From contig NC_030819.1 of assembly GCF_001704415.2 (NCBI RefSeq), forward strand, positions 38,930,575 to 38,994,574: a DNA stretch of 64,000 nt, read 5' to 3'. Numbering within the stretch: position 1 is the first letter of the stretch; each line of letters starts with the position of its first letter. Below the pieces are notes generated by a model. It was not told where the DNA came from and made no database searches. It saw only the letters and a list, made by a program, of their open reading frames with translations. The translations under genes were made by a program, and so were the position numbers. The stretch comes from Capra hircus. Its lineage: Eukaryota; Chordata; Mammalia; Artiodactyla; Bovidae. Below are positions 20,788 to 32,099 of this stretch, piece after piece.

Positions 20788-21347
20788 TGACCAGCCATGA
20801 AATTAAAAGATGCTTACTCCTTGGGAAAAAAGTTATGATCAACCTAGATAGCATATTGAAAAGCAGAGACATTACTTTGCCAACAAGGATCTGTTTAGTC
20901 AAGGCTATGGTTTTTCCAGTGGTCATGTATGATGCGAGAGTTGGACTGTGAAGAAAGCTGAGTGCCAAAGAATTGATGCTTTTGAACTGTGGTGTTGGAG
21001 AAGACTCTTGAGAGTCTCTTGGACTGCAAGGAGATCCAACCAGTCCATTCTGAAGGAGATCAGCTCTGGGATTTCTTTGGAAGTAATGATGCTAAAGCTG
21101 AAACTCCAGTACTTTGGCCACCTCATGCGAAGAGTTGACTCATTGGAAAAGACTCTGTTGCTGGGAGAGATTGGGGGCAGGAGGAGAAGGGGACGACCGA
21201 GGATGAGATGGCTGGATGGCATCACCGACTCGACGGACGTGAGTCTGAGTGAACTCCGGGAGATGGTGATGGACAGGGAGGCCTGGCATGCTGCGATTCA
21301 TGGGGTCGCAAAGAGTCAGACATGACTGAGTGACTGACTGAACTGAA
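20788..21347 (+). mobile_element. BovB LINE 3' part
   Basis: The fragment starts in the C-terminal part of the reverse transcriptase ORF (SHEIKRCLLLGKKVMINLDS, from about 20796) and continues through the RT tail (FELWCWRRLLRVSWTARRSN). It ends at the typical terminus gactgagtgactgactgaac. Sequence just upstream (20715..20790) is diverged and may also belong. The ORF is broken between these segments. Confidence 0.92.
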
Positions 21348-21689
21348 GGTTATTCTTACTGAAATGGAAAGTTATATTTAGGCGGGGTGGGAGTGGGCTA
21401 GAAAGACAGGATGAACCAAATTATGAACATCCCTGAATTTACATCCCTGAACAACTTCCATCTTCATTCCATAGGCATCAGAGAAAGGAAGAGACAGGAT
21501 GAACTGTTAAGGAATTGGCAAGTGAAGTTCAGGATGAGACCAGAAGCAGGCTCTGGTTAGGAGGCTGTGACAGCTGACAGTAACACAGGCCTAAGGCTCA
21601 AGTTGGTAGATTCAAGAGACAATAAAGGAAGACATGAAATGTAGTGGCACGTTAGGAGGAATATAGAAAAGAAACTAAAGGAACTGAAT

Positions 21690-21779
21690 TCCCCCCATCA
21701 CCCACCCAGGGATCAAACCCTTGCCCACTGCAGTGGAAGTGCAGAGTTTTAACCACTGGATGACCAGGGAATTCCCAGT
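21690..21779 (-). mobile_element. CHR-type tRNA-derived SINE
   Basis: The block ccagggatcaaacccttgcc ... gtgcagagttttaaccactg ... accagggaattccc is the antisense head of the cetartiodactyl CHR SINE family. Confidence 0.75.
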
Positions 21780-22014
21780 GACTTGAGTTTTTAACCTGAG
21801 CAGCAAAGATGATTTATCAATAAATGAAAATCAGGGAATCTAATTTTTCCAGAAAAATGAGTTTTATTTTAGGAATATTGTATTGAACATATGTATGAAA
21901 TCTCATCCTTGCCTACCTCCCAATCCCCATACTGATACCTTTTGTTTCCTATAGTGTTTATCACTCTAATGCAATTTACTTAATTATAATATTTACTGAC
22001 TACTCTCTGTCTTC

Positions 22015-22120
22015 TACCTGAAGAAGCTCCACAAGGGCAGGGATCTGCGGGGTTCTGTTCAGTGATATATCTCAAGCATCTTGAACTGGTCCATAGTAAG
22101 TGCTCAATAAACATGTTAGC
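22015..22120 (+). mobile_element. L2 LINE 3' end
   Basis: The motif order ccacaagggcagggatctgc ... catagtaagtgctcaataaa is the conserved L2 3' terminus. Confidence 0.65.
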
Positions 22121-22179
22121 TGAGAGCATTGGTAGACTCGGCACCCAAGAAACAATATCCACCATGCGCTTGAAAAATA

Positions 22180-22630
22180 ATAACTAACACACATGGAGAA
22201 CCTGTTCCATATAAAGCATTGTTTGATGCTTGACTTGTCTCAAATTGTTACTGTAGGAGATTGCATCATCCCATCATTGCAGGTAGGGGCTTTCCAGATG
22301 GCACTAGTTGTAAAGAACCCGCCTGCCACTGCAGGAGACCTAAGAGACACAGGTTCAATCCCTGGGTCGGGAAGATCCCCTGGAGGGAATGACAACCCAC
22401 TCCAGTATTCTTGTCTGGAGAATCACCATGGACAGAGGAGCTTGGTGGGTTACAGTACATGGAATCGTAAAAGTTGGACACAACTTAGTGACTAAACCAC
22501 CATGACCACATCATCGCAGGTAGGGAAATTAAGGCAAAAATGGTAAAGAAATAGCTTCATTGGGAAAGTGGCAGGGCCAGGATTCCAACCCAGCTGAACT
22601 GACTGTAGAGCCCACACACCATGTGCCTCT
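22180..22630 (-). mobile_element. MIR SINE split by Bov-tA
   Basis: Antisense MIR sequence before 22289 and after 22508 (gaaattaaggcaaaaatgg, agtggcagggccaggattcc). The Bov-tA sits between exact MIR halves. Confidence 0.55.
22289..22508 (+). mobile_element. Bov-tA SINE with 17-bp target-site duplication
   Basis: Plus-strand copy flanked by catcattgcaggtaggg (22272..22288) and catcatcgcaggtaggg (22509..22525), one mismatch. Confidence 0.95.
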
Positions 22631-22754
22631 CACTATCCATCACCATCTTGGGTGAAAAGACAACACGGGAGGAGCTGAAAGAGGCTGGAAATCAGATGCC
22701 TGATAGTTTTAGCTGAAACAGGAAGCAGATGCTGAGAATGTAACAAAAGACCAT

Positions 22755-23888
22755 TGAAAAAGGAGAGTTCCAGAAAAAACATCTATTTCCGCTTTATTGA
22801 CTATGCCAAAGCCTTTGACAGTGTGGATCACAATAAACTGTGGAAAATTCTGAAAGAAATGGGAATACCAGACCACCTGACCTGCCTCTTGAGAAGCCTA
22901 TATGCAGGTCAGGAAGCAACAGTGAGAACTGGACATGGAACAACAGACTGGTTCCAAATAGGAAAAGGAGTACGTCAAGGCTGTATATTGTCACCCTGCT
23001 TCTTTAACTTACATGCAGAGTACATCATGAGAAACACTGGGCTGGAAGAAGCACAAGCTGGAATCAAGATTGCTAGGAGAAATATCAATAACCTCAGGTA
23101 TGCAGATGACACTACCCTTATGGCAGAAAGTGAAGAGGAACTAAAAAGCCTCTTGATGAAAGTGAATGAGGAGAGTGAAAAAGTTGGCTTAAAGCTCAAC
23201 ATTCGGAAAACAAAGATCATGGCATCTGGTCCCATCACTTCATGGGAAATAGACGGGGAAACAGTGGAAACAGTGTCAGACTTTACTTTTTGGGGCTCCA
23301 AAATCACTGCAGATGGTGACTGCAGCCATGAAATTAAAAGACACTTACTCCTTGGAAGGAAAGTTATGATTAACCTAGATAGCATATTGAAAAGCAGAGA
23401 CATTACTTTGCCAACAAAGGTCCGTCTAGTCAAGGCTATGGTTTTTCCAGTGGTCACGTATGGATGTGAGAGTTGGACTGTGAGGGAAACTGAGTGGTGA
23501 AGAATTGATGCTTTTGAACTGTGGTGTTGGAGAAGACTCTTGAGAGTCCCTTGGACTGCAAGGAGATTCAACCAGTCCATCCTAAAGGAGATCAGTCCTG
23601 GATGTTCTTTGGAAGGAATGATGCTAAAGCTGAAACTCTAATACTTTGGCCACCTCATGCAAAGAGTTGACTCATTGGAAAAGACTCTGATGCTGGGAGG
23701 GATTGGGGGCAGGAGGAGAAGGGGACGACATAGGAGGAGATGGCTGGATGGCATCACTGACTCGACGGACGTGAGTTTGAGTGAACTCCAGGAGTTGGTG
23801 ATGGACAGGGAGGCTTGGCGTGCTGCAATTCATGGGGTCTCAAAGAGTCGGACACAACTGAGTGACTGAATTGAACTGTACTGAATGA
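22755..23888 (+). mobile_element. BovB LINE fragment with RT domain (defective)
   Basis: About 1.1 kb of RTE-type LINE. An open stretch of 248 codons (22754..23500) covers the reverse transcriptase core: YAKAFDSVDHNKLW, GVRQGCILSPCFFNLHAEYI, and the catalytic YADD at about 23098 followed by TTLMAESEEELKSLL. It ends at a TGA where other copies continue (FELWCWRRLL lies in the following frame). The endonuclease half is missing, so this is a dead 5'-truncated copy. The 3' end has the family's gagtgactgaattgaactg terminus. Confidence 0.95.
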
Positions 23889-24183
23889 TAGTTGCTTACC
23901 CTCTCCAGGGATCTTTTCCTAACCAGCATGTTATTGATGATGCTAATGGGCTTGTGAACTTTTGTGACATCTTTGCAGGTCTACATTATTGCCTTTCAAT
24001 GACAGGTTAAAAACATTCATTTTTTTCAGCAATACTGTCCTTGGAAATCCCATTTTTAACAATAACAACAACAAACATCTCTTAGTATATTTACTATTGA
24101 GCTTATATACACCAGGTATTTTAAGTGTGTAAAAAAAAAGAAAAGGTACATTTGACAGCCCTAAATAGAAGCCTCAGGAAGTC

Positions 24184-24352
24184 TGCTGCTGCTAAGTCAC
24201 TTCAGTCGTGTCCAACTCTGTGCCACCCCATAGACGGCAGCCCACCAGCCTCCCTCGTCCCTGGGATTCTCCAGGCAAGAACACTGGAGTGGGTTCTCCT
24301 TTCCTTCTCCAATGCATGAAAGTGAAAAGTGAAAGTGAAGTCGCTCAGTCTC
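24184..24352 (-). mobile_element. BOV-A2 SINE, truncated
   Basis: One monomer and the linker (gctaagtcacttcagtcgtg ... aaagtgaagtcgctcagtct); the second monomer is deleted after the first 15 bp. Confidence 0.9.
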
Positions 24353-24354
24353 TT

Positions 24355-24966
24355 AACTAATAATGCTTTGTCTGTTAGAACAGAAAACTGGGGTCTCTTG
24401 TGGGTCCCCAGGAACTGAATAGAAATTCTGGTGTGTTACATCAGAAGGGATCACATTATCACCTCCAGCTACTGAAAACCACAGCTCGCCAGATGCACAC
24501 TTGTAAAGTTACATCCAACCCTTTGAAGAGATTGTTCTGGTAATTCTGTTTTCGAGAGCGAATGTTAGAAAACTATTTCACATGTTAAATATTTTAGACA
24601 ATCTACTTGCTCCCCTACCAGTAAAAGTCCTTTTTTTTGTAACAGTTACAGCTTATACTTGAATATGCTTATCGATATATGTTGAAATACCTAAATAAAC
24701 TAATGTACATTTTTTAAAAACAAATGTGAAATATCTAATTCTCACTGAAGCTGAAAATCCCAGTTGTAGAAATAATTTAAATACCACCCAGTTCTATTTC
24801 ACACCGTTTAGCACCAGAAGAAAACTGAAATTATGTGACTGCTCCAGAAGGAAACAATTTCTGTTTTCTTTCATTCTAGCTTGTATGTGTAGTCAAAAGA
24901 TGTCTGAAGCCCCACCAAGAAAACAACAGTGGAAACTGACCTTGTGGGGAGATCATTGTATGTTTT
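24355..24966. other. Intergenic segment without assignable feature
   Basis: No supported feature; composition is typical of the region. Confidence 0.4.
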
Positions 24967-24981
24967 AAAAGGTAAATGATC

Positions 24982-25158
24982 CAACAAGGATAAATGGTAT
25001 AGCACAGGGAACTACATTCAATTTGTTGTGATAACCTATCTATAATGGAAACGAATCTGAAAAATAATACATATATATCTATATCTGTATATATATAAAA
25101 CTGAACTACTTTGTACACCTGAAACAATGTAAATCAACTATTCTTCAATTTTTTTGAA
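24982..25158 (+). mobile_element. Severely truncated L1 3' end with 15-bp target-site duplication
   Basis: Only about 177 bp of an L1 3' UTR is present (ggtatagcacagggaactac ... tgtaaatcaactattcttc), with an internal TATATA stretch. The perfect repeat aaaaggtaaatgatc flanks it at 24967..24981 and 25159..25173. Confidence 0.85.
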
Positions 25159-25231
25159 AAAAGGTAAATGATCATGTTTCAGCAGTTCAGTAAACTGGTA
25201 TGTTATGGACACAATTACACCTCTTTTGGCC

Positions 25232-26810
25232 TGTTATTGTTTTTGTTCAGTTACTAAGTTATGTCCAACTCTTTGTGAGCCTGTGGACTGCAGCACATCA
25301 GGCTTCCCTGTCCTTCACAATCTCCCAGATTTTGGTCAAATTCATGTCCATTGAGTTGGCAATGCCATCTCATCCTCTCCCTCTACTCGTTTTGCCTTCA
25401 ATCTTTCCCAGCGTCAGAGTCTTTTCCAACGAGTTGGCTCTTGGCATCAGGTGGCCAAAATATTGGCGCTTCAGCATCCATCCTTTCAATAAATATTAGG
25501 GGTTGATTTCCTTTAGAATTGACAGGTTTGATTTCCTTGCAGTCCAACAGACTTAAAACTCTCAACGGACATTCTTTTCCAGCACCACAATTCAAAAGCA
25601 TCAGTTCTTCAGTGCTCACCTTTCTTTATGGTCCAACTCTCACGTCAATACATGACTACTGGAAAAATTATAGCTTTGACTAAATGGACCTTTGTCATCA
25701 AAGTGATGCCTCTGCTTTTTAATATGCTGTCTAGGTTTGTCACAGCTTTCCTTCCATGGAGCAAGCATCTTTTAATTTCATGGCTGCAATCATCATCAGC
25801 AATAATTTTGGAACCCAAGAAGATAAAATTTGTCACTGCTTCCACTTTTTCCTCTTCTATTTGCCATGAAGTAATGAGACCAGATGCTATGATCTTAGTT
25901 TTTTGAATGTTGAGTTTTAAGCCAGCTGAAAAGCCAGTGAAAATACTTTCCTGTTTCACCCTCATCAAGAGACCCTTTAGTTCCTCTTCATTTTCTGCCA
26001 TTAGAGTGGCATCATCTGCATATCTGAGGTTAGTGATCTTTCTCCTGGCAATCTTGATTCCAGCTTGTGATTCATCCAGTCTGGCATTTGGAATGATGTA
26101 CTCTGCATATAAGTTAAATAAGCAGAGTGACAATACATAGCCTTGACGTACTCCTTTCCTAGTTTTGAACCAGTTTTTTGTTTCATGTCTAGTTCTAATT
26201 GTTGCTTCTTGACCTACATATGGGTTTATCAGGAGACAGGTAAGGTGGTCTGGTATTCCCATCTCTAAGAATTTTCCACACTTTGTTGTGATCCACACAG
26301 TCAAAGGCTCTAGTGTAGTCCATGAAGCAGAAGTAGATGGTTTTTTGGAATTCCTTTGCTTTCTCTATGATCCAATGAATATTGGCAATTTGATTTTTGG
26401 TTCTTCTGCTTTTTCTAAATCCAGATTGTACATCTGGAAGTTCTCAGTTCACATACTGCTGAGGCCTAACTTGAAGGATTTTGAGCATAACCTTACTAGT
26501 ATGAGAAAAGAGTGTAACTGTATGGTAGTTTGAACATTCTTTGGCATTCCCTTTTTTTGCAATCAGAATGAAAACTGACCTTTTCCAGTCCTGTGGCTGC
26601 TGCTGTTTCCCAAACTTGCTGACATATTGAATGCAGCACTTCAACAGCCTCTTCTTTTAGGATTTAAATAGCTCAGCTGGAATTCTATCACCTCCACTAG
26701 CTTTGTTCATAGTGATGCTTCCTATGGCCAACTCGACTTCACACTCTAAGATGTCTGGCTCTAGGTGAGTGACCACACCATCATGGTTATCTGCGTCATT
26801 AAGACTCTCT
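25232..26810 (-). mobile_element. BovB LINE, long defective copy
   Basis: About 1.6 kb on the minus strand, from the 3' terminus at 25232 (gttcagttactaagttatgt reversed) to inside the linker upstream of RT at about 26810. Minus-strand reading frames show RT motifs (ADDATLMAENEEELKGLL, GLKLNIQKTKIIASGLI) with several stops and shifts. Flanking ggcct could be a minimal duplication. Nothing intact can be made from it. Confidence 0.93.
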
Positions 26811-26869
26811 GGGCCTAAATGAATTTCAATTGTATCATGTTAGTTTTAGCCTAGAATCCACAAAGCAAG

Positions 26870-27150
26870 GCTCCCAAAGTCTAGATTTCCTAGGGAAGGA
26901 ATTCCCAAGATCAGTGCCATCCATAGCCTTTTAGGAACTGGGTCACACAGCAGGAGGTAAGTGGTAGGTGACTGAGTGAAGCTTCATCTGTAATTACAGC
27001 CACTCCCCATTGCTCACATTTCTGCCTGAGCTCCGCCTCCTGTCAGATCAGCAGCAACGTAACAAACATAATGCGCCATCTGTCTGGAAAAATTGGCTGA
27101 GAAAACCAATCCCCAGCACCAAAAATTTGGGGATTGCTGTCCTAGGGCAT
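26870..27150 (+). mobile_element. hAT-type non-autonomous DNA transposon (MER1/Charlie-like)
   Basis: The order catagccttttaggaactgg, gtcacacagcaggaggtaag, gaagcttcatctgtaattac, ctgagctccgcctcctgtca, and the final accaaaaatttggggattgc matches the well-known mammalian hAT MER family, with a central deletion. Confidence 0.65.
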
Positions 27151-27610
27151 CTTCATGATTTTCACCACATGTATACACCACTGAGCTGTTATTTATAACC
27201 TTTTTTCTTTAAGTAGCCTAGCTTAAAATAATCTACATATGTTGACCTTTAAAATAAAGATTTACATGACTACAAAAAGGAAAAGCAGCCTCATTTGCCC
27301 TAGCTAGAAAGCAGCTATAAAAATAACTATAATGAAAAAGAAACATAAACTTACATCTTAGTTGGGTATTGTCCTTAAAAGCAATGGTACTGAGACCTAA
27401 TCTTTCTGTGAAAGAAAAGAAGATAAACAAGTCTTAGGGACAGAGAACTGAGTTATTAAAAGATGAAAAGAGTTGAAAAAATGTTCTTCACTATGGCACA
27501 TATTGCATTTGAAACGTACTCTCCCATGTACCACCCCCTTTGACACCCATCCTACAGTTTGGAAAGCCGCTATCCTAGGTAATCCCCAAGATTCCTTTCA
27601 GCTCTAATCA
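27150..27610. other. Intergenic segment without assignable feature
   Basis: Nothing supported. Confidence 0.4.
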
Positions 27611-27614
27611 TAGT

Positions 27615-27812
27615 TTATCAGAAAGCTCAAGCTTTGGGGTTAGACAGGCATGAGTTCCATGTGCATTATTCAACCTTCGGTTTCCTTATCTATAGGATAA
27701 GGATTATAATGTACAGTTCACAGTGTTATGAAGATTAAGTGGGCATACGTAAAACCCATAGCATACCATCTGGCACATCATAGGAGTTTCATAAAAATTA
27801 ATCTTCATGTTA
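27615..27812 (+). mobile_element. MIR SINE
   Basis: Sense MIR: gctttggggttagacaggca, cggtttccttatctatagga, tgttatgaagattaagtggg, and the 3' end catctggcacatcataggag. Confidence 0.75.
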
Positions 27813-27834
27813 CAGTTTACATTAATTGGACTTG

Positions 27835-28048
27835 TCTAGCAGTCCATGGGGTCGTGAAGAGTTAGACTCGACTAAGCGACTTCACTTTCACTTTTCACTT
27901 TCATGCATCGGAGAAGGAAATGGCAACCCATTCCAGTGTTCTTGCCTGGAGAATCCCAGGGACGGTGGAGCCTGGTGGGCTGCCGTCTGTGGGGTCACAC
28001 AGAGTTGGACACGACTGACACGACTTAGCAGCAGCAGCAGCAGCAGCA
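27835..28048 (+). mobile_element. BOV-A2 SINE (5'-truncated)
   Basis: End of the first monomer plus a full second monomer (gcagtccatggggtcgtgaa ... gacacgacttagcagcagc), ending in a (CAG)n tail at 28028..28048. Confidence 0.93.
28028..28048. repeat. (CAG)7-like simple repeat at SINE tail
   Basis: Pure AGC/CAG triplets at the BOV-A2 3' end, potentially length-variable. Confidence 0.85.
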
Positions 28049-28236
28049 ACCTAATTTCAGGAGCTGTTACTGAGTCCTACTTGCCACAGGACAGGCCAAT
28101 AAGTTGAGAGAAAAGGTGTTGGAACCAGGAATAACAACTTTATTCAAAAAGTCAACAGACCAAGAAGATGGTAGACTAATATCCTAGAGAACCACCTTAC
28201 CCAAATCAGAATTTGGCTTCTTTCGCACTAACAAGG

Positions 28237-28437
28237 TGGTTTCCCAGGTGGCGATAGTGGTAAACAATCCACCTGCCAATGCAGGAGGTGCAGATGTGGG
28301 TTCAATCTCTGGGTCTGGAAGACTCCCTGGAGTAGGAAACGGAACCCACTCCAGTATTCTTGCCTGGAGAATCCCATGGACAGAGGAGCCTGGTGAAATC
28401 CACAGGGCTGCCAAGAATCAGACAGGACCTAGTGTCG
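28237..28437 (+). mobile_element. Bov-tA SINE
   Basis: Plus-strand copy, ggtttcccaggtggcgatag to cagacaggacctagtgtcgc. Confidence 0.9.
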
Positions 28438-28655
28438 CATAATAACAGGGTAGTGCGTGTGGTTAGTTGTTGCAAACTTCTTGATCTCAGGTCATGATAT
28501 TCCTGTAAACCTCCAACAAGATAAGTGTTATGCTCTGTCCTGCAACTTTTTATCTCTGTACGGAATGGGAAAATGTTATACCTTTAAAGGTCAGAGCCTT
28601 GAGAATGGGCTGTTCTGTGTAGGTAACATTCAAGCCATAGGTAACATTCTTGTCT

Positions 28656-28722
28656 GTGTGTGTTTAGTCGCTTAGATATGTCCAGCTTTTTGCAACACTT
28701 TGGACTGTACATTCTTCCCTGG
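28656..28722 (-). mobile_element. BovA fragment
   Basis: Short remnant (gtgtgtttagtcgcttagat ... ttggactgtacattcttcc) of a minus-strand BovA body. Confidence 0.7.
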
Positions 28723-28729
28723 AAGCAAA

Positions 28730-30470
28730 ATCAATAGAATACAAGGGTTACAGTAAAAGATACAGATATTATACAGATATTATATGGAGTCAGATTTGTT
28801 CTTCTGTATTACAGAGTGGCTCAGTGTTTCTGAATACACAAATTCAAAGTGCATTTTTTTCCTCACCAATGGAGTCAGACCTAATGTTTTTATAAACTCC
28901 TGCTTCTATATACTCTTTTTTTGGAAACATAGACAAAATGTATTTGTATGTAAACATATACTGTGTTTGCATAGCAAGGAAAATCAAGGATTAATAGGTA
29001 GATAAATTTTAGTGCAAAGACTTGCATAGCTAATTAGTGAAAGAAGCCCATGAGGATGAGAATGTGTTGGGAGAAAGTTTATGAATAATGCTTAAATCTC
29101 TATTTTCAACATAAAAAGAGCTCAATGTTCAGTTGCTTCTGAAAAAGCCAGTGGGAATATCAGTGATCTTTGTTCCTGGTGAACACTGACAATCATCAAG
29201 TAAAACAGGAGCACATAGCTGGCTAGATAGGAGCTTCCCTGGAAGTCTACTAATAGAAAATTGTCGGGGAGAGGGAGGTCTGTAAGGTTTCATTTCAGCC
29301 ATGGATAAACAGTTCCTGCTTTTACTTATCTTTACCTGATAGAAATGGAAAGAGCCAGGTTCAGAAAGAGTGAGAGAAAAGCATTTTGTGTGGAACAAAG
29401 ACAAAAGTCCTTCCATTTCACAAAAATGGCACTCTGTAACCTGTTCTTACCTTCAAATGCTATTGCTCAAAGACCTTGGAGTTCTGTAGCCTTAGGAAAA
29501 ACTGGTGTGGACTTGACCTTTCAAGGTAGCAGCCAGGAGCATGACTTAGAAAGGAAGAGAGCTGTTGTGATGGATTATTATGACTTCTACACTGTCACTT
29601 TCATCAGTTCGGAGAGGTTTTAGAATGTGTGTTGGGATTTAGCAGTAAATCTGGTTAACAAGGGAGTCTCTAGGGAAAACAATGTGTGGAAAAGAGAAGA
29701 TGCTTTCACACCTGGGATTTCTCAGCTCTTTTCTGTTCTCCTTTCCAGCATTTTATGCCAAGATTTCTTGTTTTCCCTCACAAACTCAAGTCAGAGCAAA
29801 AGAATTCAAACTAGGATGTTACTGATAATGTATCTATCTCCCCTCTCTGGGGAAAGCCAAGTGCTAGCAAAAGCATTCAGCTAGCTGCCAGCTAGCTGTA
29901 CAAGGCAGTAGGGGAGGGGATGAGACTGGCGCATGGAGAATTTTAAGGTCCTTTGAATCATTTGACAGCTAGACCCAACACTCTCTGAAGCCATCTAATG
30001 TAAGACCAACTCAGTGTCAGCTGAAGTTCATCTCATGATCCACGAGTAATAGAAACTGAAGATGAAATGCTGCTCCCTTTGGCTTGGCTTGCATACCCTT
30101 GTCTTAGCTTCTCATTTCAAATGTAATTCACTTCTCCTCTTGGTTAGCCCCCATCACTCAGCTGTCAAACAGCACGTGCCATCTCTCACAATCTAGCCCC
30201 TTGGGTAGCTTCTTGACAAATAACTGAAATCTAGTCTGCTTCACTTTGGAAACAAAATAAGAAAAAACTGTTGTTACCATTGTTCTTCCAGAAAAGTCAA
30301 CTGGAAATGGTTTTTCATATGCTATTCTATATAGAGCAGGCTTAACATTGTGGTTACATTATCAAGACCCATTCCACTCCCAAATAGGGATGGTCTTTAA
30401 AACTCTCTTTTTTTCTCTCAAAATTATTATTTTATTACTATTAAATAGTTCAGGCATAAATATGGTCTGC
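28730..30470. other. 1.7-kb intergenic segment without recognised repeats
   Basis: No ruminant SINE/LINE and no repeat consensus I can name. The ORFs here (up to about 95 codons) show no family resemblance or splice context. It is a candidate for non-coding regulatory sequence only by exclusion. Confidence 0.4.
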
Positions 30471-30474
30471 GTGC

Positions 30475-30693
30475 ATATATGCTCAGTTGCTAAGTCATGT
30501 CTGATTCTTTGTGACCCCATGGTTTGGAAACCGCCAGGCTCCTCTGTCCTTGGGATTTTCCAGGCAAGAATCCTGGAGCTGGTTTCCATTTCCTACTCCA
30601 GGGAATCTTCCCAACTTGGGGATCGATCCCACATCTCCTGCATCTCCTGAGTTGGCAGGCAGATTCTTTATCACTGAGCCACCTGGGAAGCCC
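30475..30693 (-). mobile_element. Bov-tA SINE
   Basis: Minus-strand copy (gctcagttgctaagtcatgt ... ctgagccacctgggaagccc), with catatatg on both sides (30474..30481 region and 30693..30700) as probable duplication. Confidence 0.93.
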
Positions 30694-30704
30694 ATATATG
30701 GTCT

Positions 30705-30836
30705 GCTGCTGCAGCTAAGTCGCTTCAGTCCTGTCCGACTCTGTGCGACCCCATAGACGGCAGCCCACCAGGCTCCCCCATGCCTGGGATTCTCCAGGCA
30801 AGAATACTGGAGTGGGTTGCCATTTCCTTCTCCAGT
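30705..30836 (-). mobile_element. BovA monomer with target-site duplication
   Basis: Minus-strand monomer (gctgctgcagctaagtcgct ... ccatttccttctccagt) flanked by atatatggtct at 30694..30704 and 30837..30847. It landed beside the Bov-tA immediately to the left. Confidence 0.93.
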
Positions 30837-31119
30837 ATATATGGTCTATGATATGACAAATAATTGTTTGTCCTTTCCATCAATAAAGAAAGAAATTTTA
30901 ACAATTCCCTTTTCTCCTAAATCAAGTCCTAATTTAAGATTGTCCAATGATTCAATAATCTGATCATCCTTGCATTGAACATCTTGTTCATAGTATCTCC
31001 AATATTCTCACACTTCTCTCTCCCTCCATATATAGATGAACACTGACACCAACTTATGAAAAATTAATCCCTTGTTTCCTGAAGGCCATCTCACCCCAAT
31101 GGGATCCCCACTCTTGATC

Positions 31120-31195
31120 CTGGAATTCTAGCACCTGTTACTAAACATAGCATAACATGTAGTGAATGTTCAATAAACATTTGTTAAATGAACGA
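31120..31195 (+). mobile_element. L2/MIR 3'-end fragment
   Basis: The block catagcataacatgtagtga ... tgttcaataaacatttgtta is the shared L2/MIR-type tail. Confidence 0.5.
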
Positions 31196-31489
31196 TTTAA
31201 CAGTCATACATATGTGTTGATAACATTCACATGAAATCTTCCTGCTGTGATTGTTAGTATCCTTCTTTCAACATCATCCTGAAAAGCCACTGTTGACTGG
31301 TGTATGCTCTCATTGAACTCTTGACATTTGTCTGTTCTTATTTTATGTTAATGCTGCTAGTCTGTCTCAAATTCCCTGGCTTCCTGGTCAGATGACATTG
31401 CCATAAAATTTTGGGGTATACCTTTAAGGAGTTTAGTTGATGACAGCAAGATAATTCTATTCTTTCAGTTTCTCTGTGTAGTAGAAGGT

Positions 31490-31562
31490 AAACTTTAAGA
31501 GGGCAGGCATGGTATCTAGCCAGGTGCTTGAAACACGGTAGATGAGCAATAAAAATTTTGCA
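31490..31562 (+). mobile_element. L2 3'-end fragment
   Basis: Reads agagggcaggcatggtatct ... gatgagcaataaaaa, resembling the L2 terminus. Confidence 0.45.
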
Positions 31563-31654
31563 GATTTACTGGTTAAAGGCCTTTCTTTCTCCCTTTCTTA
31601 ATGTCAGGGCAGTGTACAGAGTCTCAACCTATACATACTTGGAGAAAATGGAAA

Positions 31655-32095
31655 AGAACTAACAGTTTGGTACCTGTTATGTGTCAGTTACCAGGCTGGA
31701 TGTTACATGTAATCACACATAACCTCGTGTCATTTTTACAACAATCTTGTGAAGTAGGTATTATTCCAAATCCGCTACTGCTGCTAAGTCACTTCAGTCG
31801 TGTCCGACTCTGTGCGACCCCACAGACGGCAGCCTGCCAGGCTCCCCTGTCCCTGGGGTTCTCCAGGCAAGAACACTGGAGTGGGTTGCCATTTCCTTCT
31901 CTGATGCATGAAAGTGAAAAGTGAAAGTGAAGTCGCTCAGTCGTGTTCAATTTTCGCGACCCCATGGACTGCAGGCTACCAGGCTCCTCCGTCCATGGGA
32001 TTTTCCAAGCAAGAGTACTGGAGTGGGATGCCATCACCTTCTCTGATTCCAGTTCTAGATGTAGAGAAACTAAGGCCTGGAGATGTCTGTCATCA
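31655..32095 (-). mobile_element. MIR SINE split by BOV-A2
   Basis: Left half acctgttatgtgtcagttac ... tgaagtaggtattattcc and right half gatgtagagaaactaaggcc are antisense MIR. The BOV-A2 separates them, with attcca on both sides. Confidence 0.65.
31777..32046 (-). mobile_element. BOV-A2 SINE
   Basis: Complete minus-strand dimer (gctgctaagtcacttcagtc ... gatgccatcaccttctctg). Confidence 0.94.
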
Positions 32096-32099
32096 AATA

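Noticed and set aside
22754..23500. 248-codon ORF with YADD reverse transcriptase motif as a host gene or retron
   Set aside because: It is a 5'-truncated BovB copy. Many diverged copies of the same sequence occur in this window, and it lacks an endonuclease and a continuous frame.
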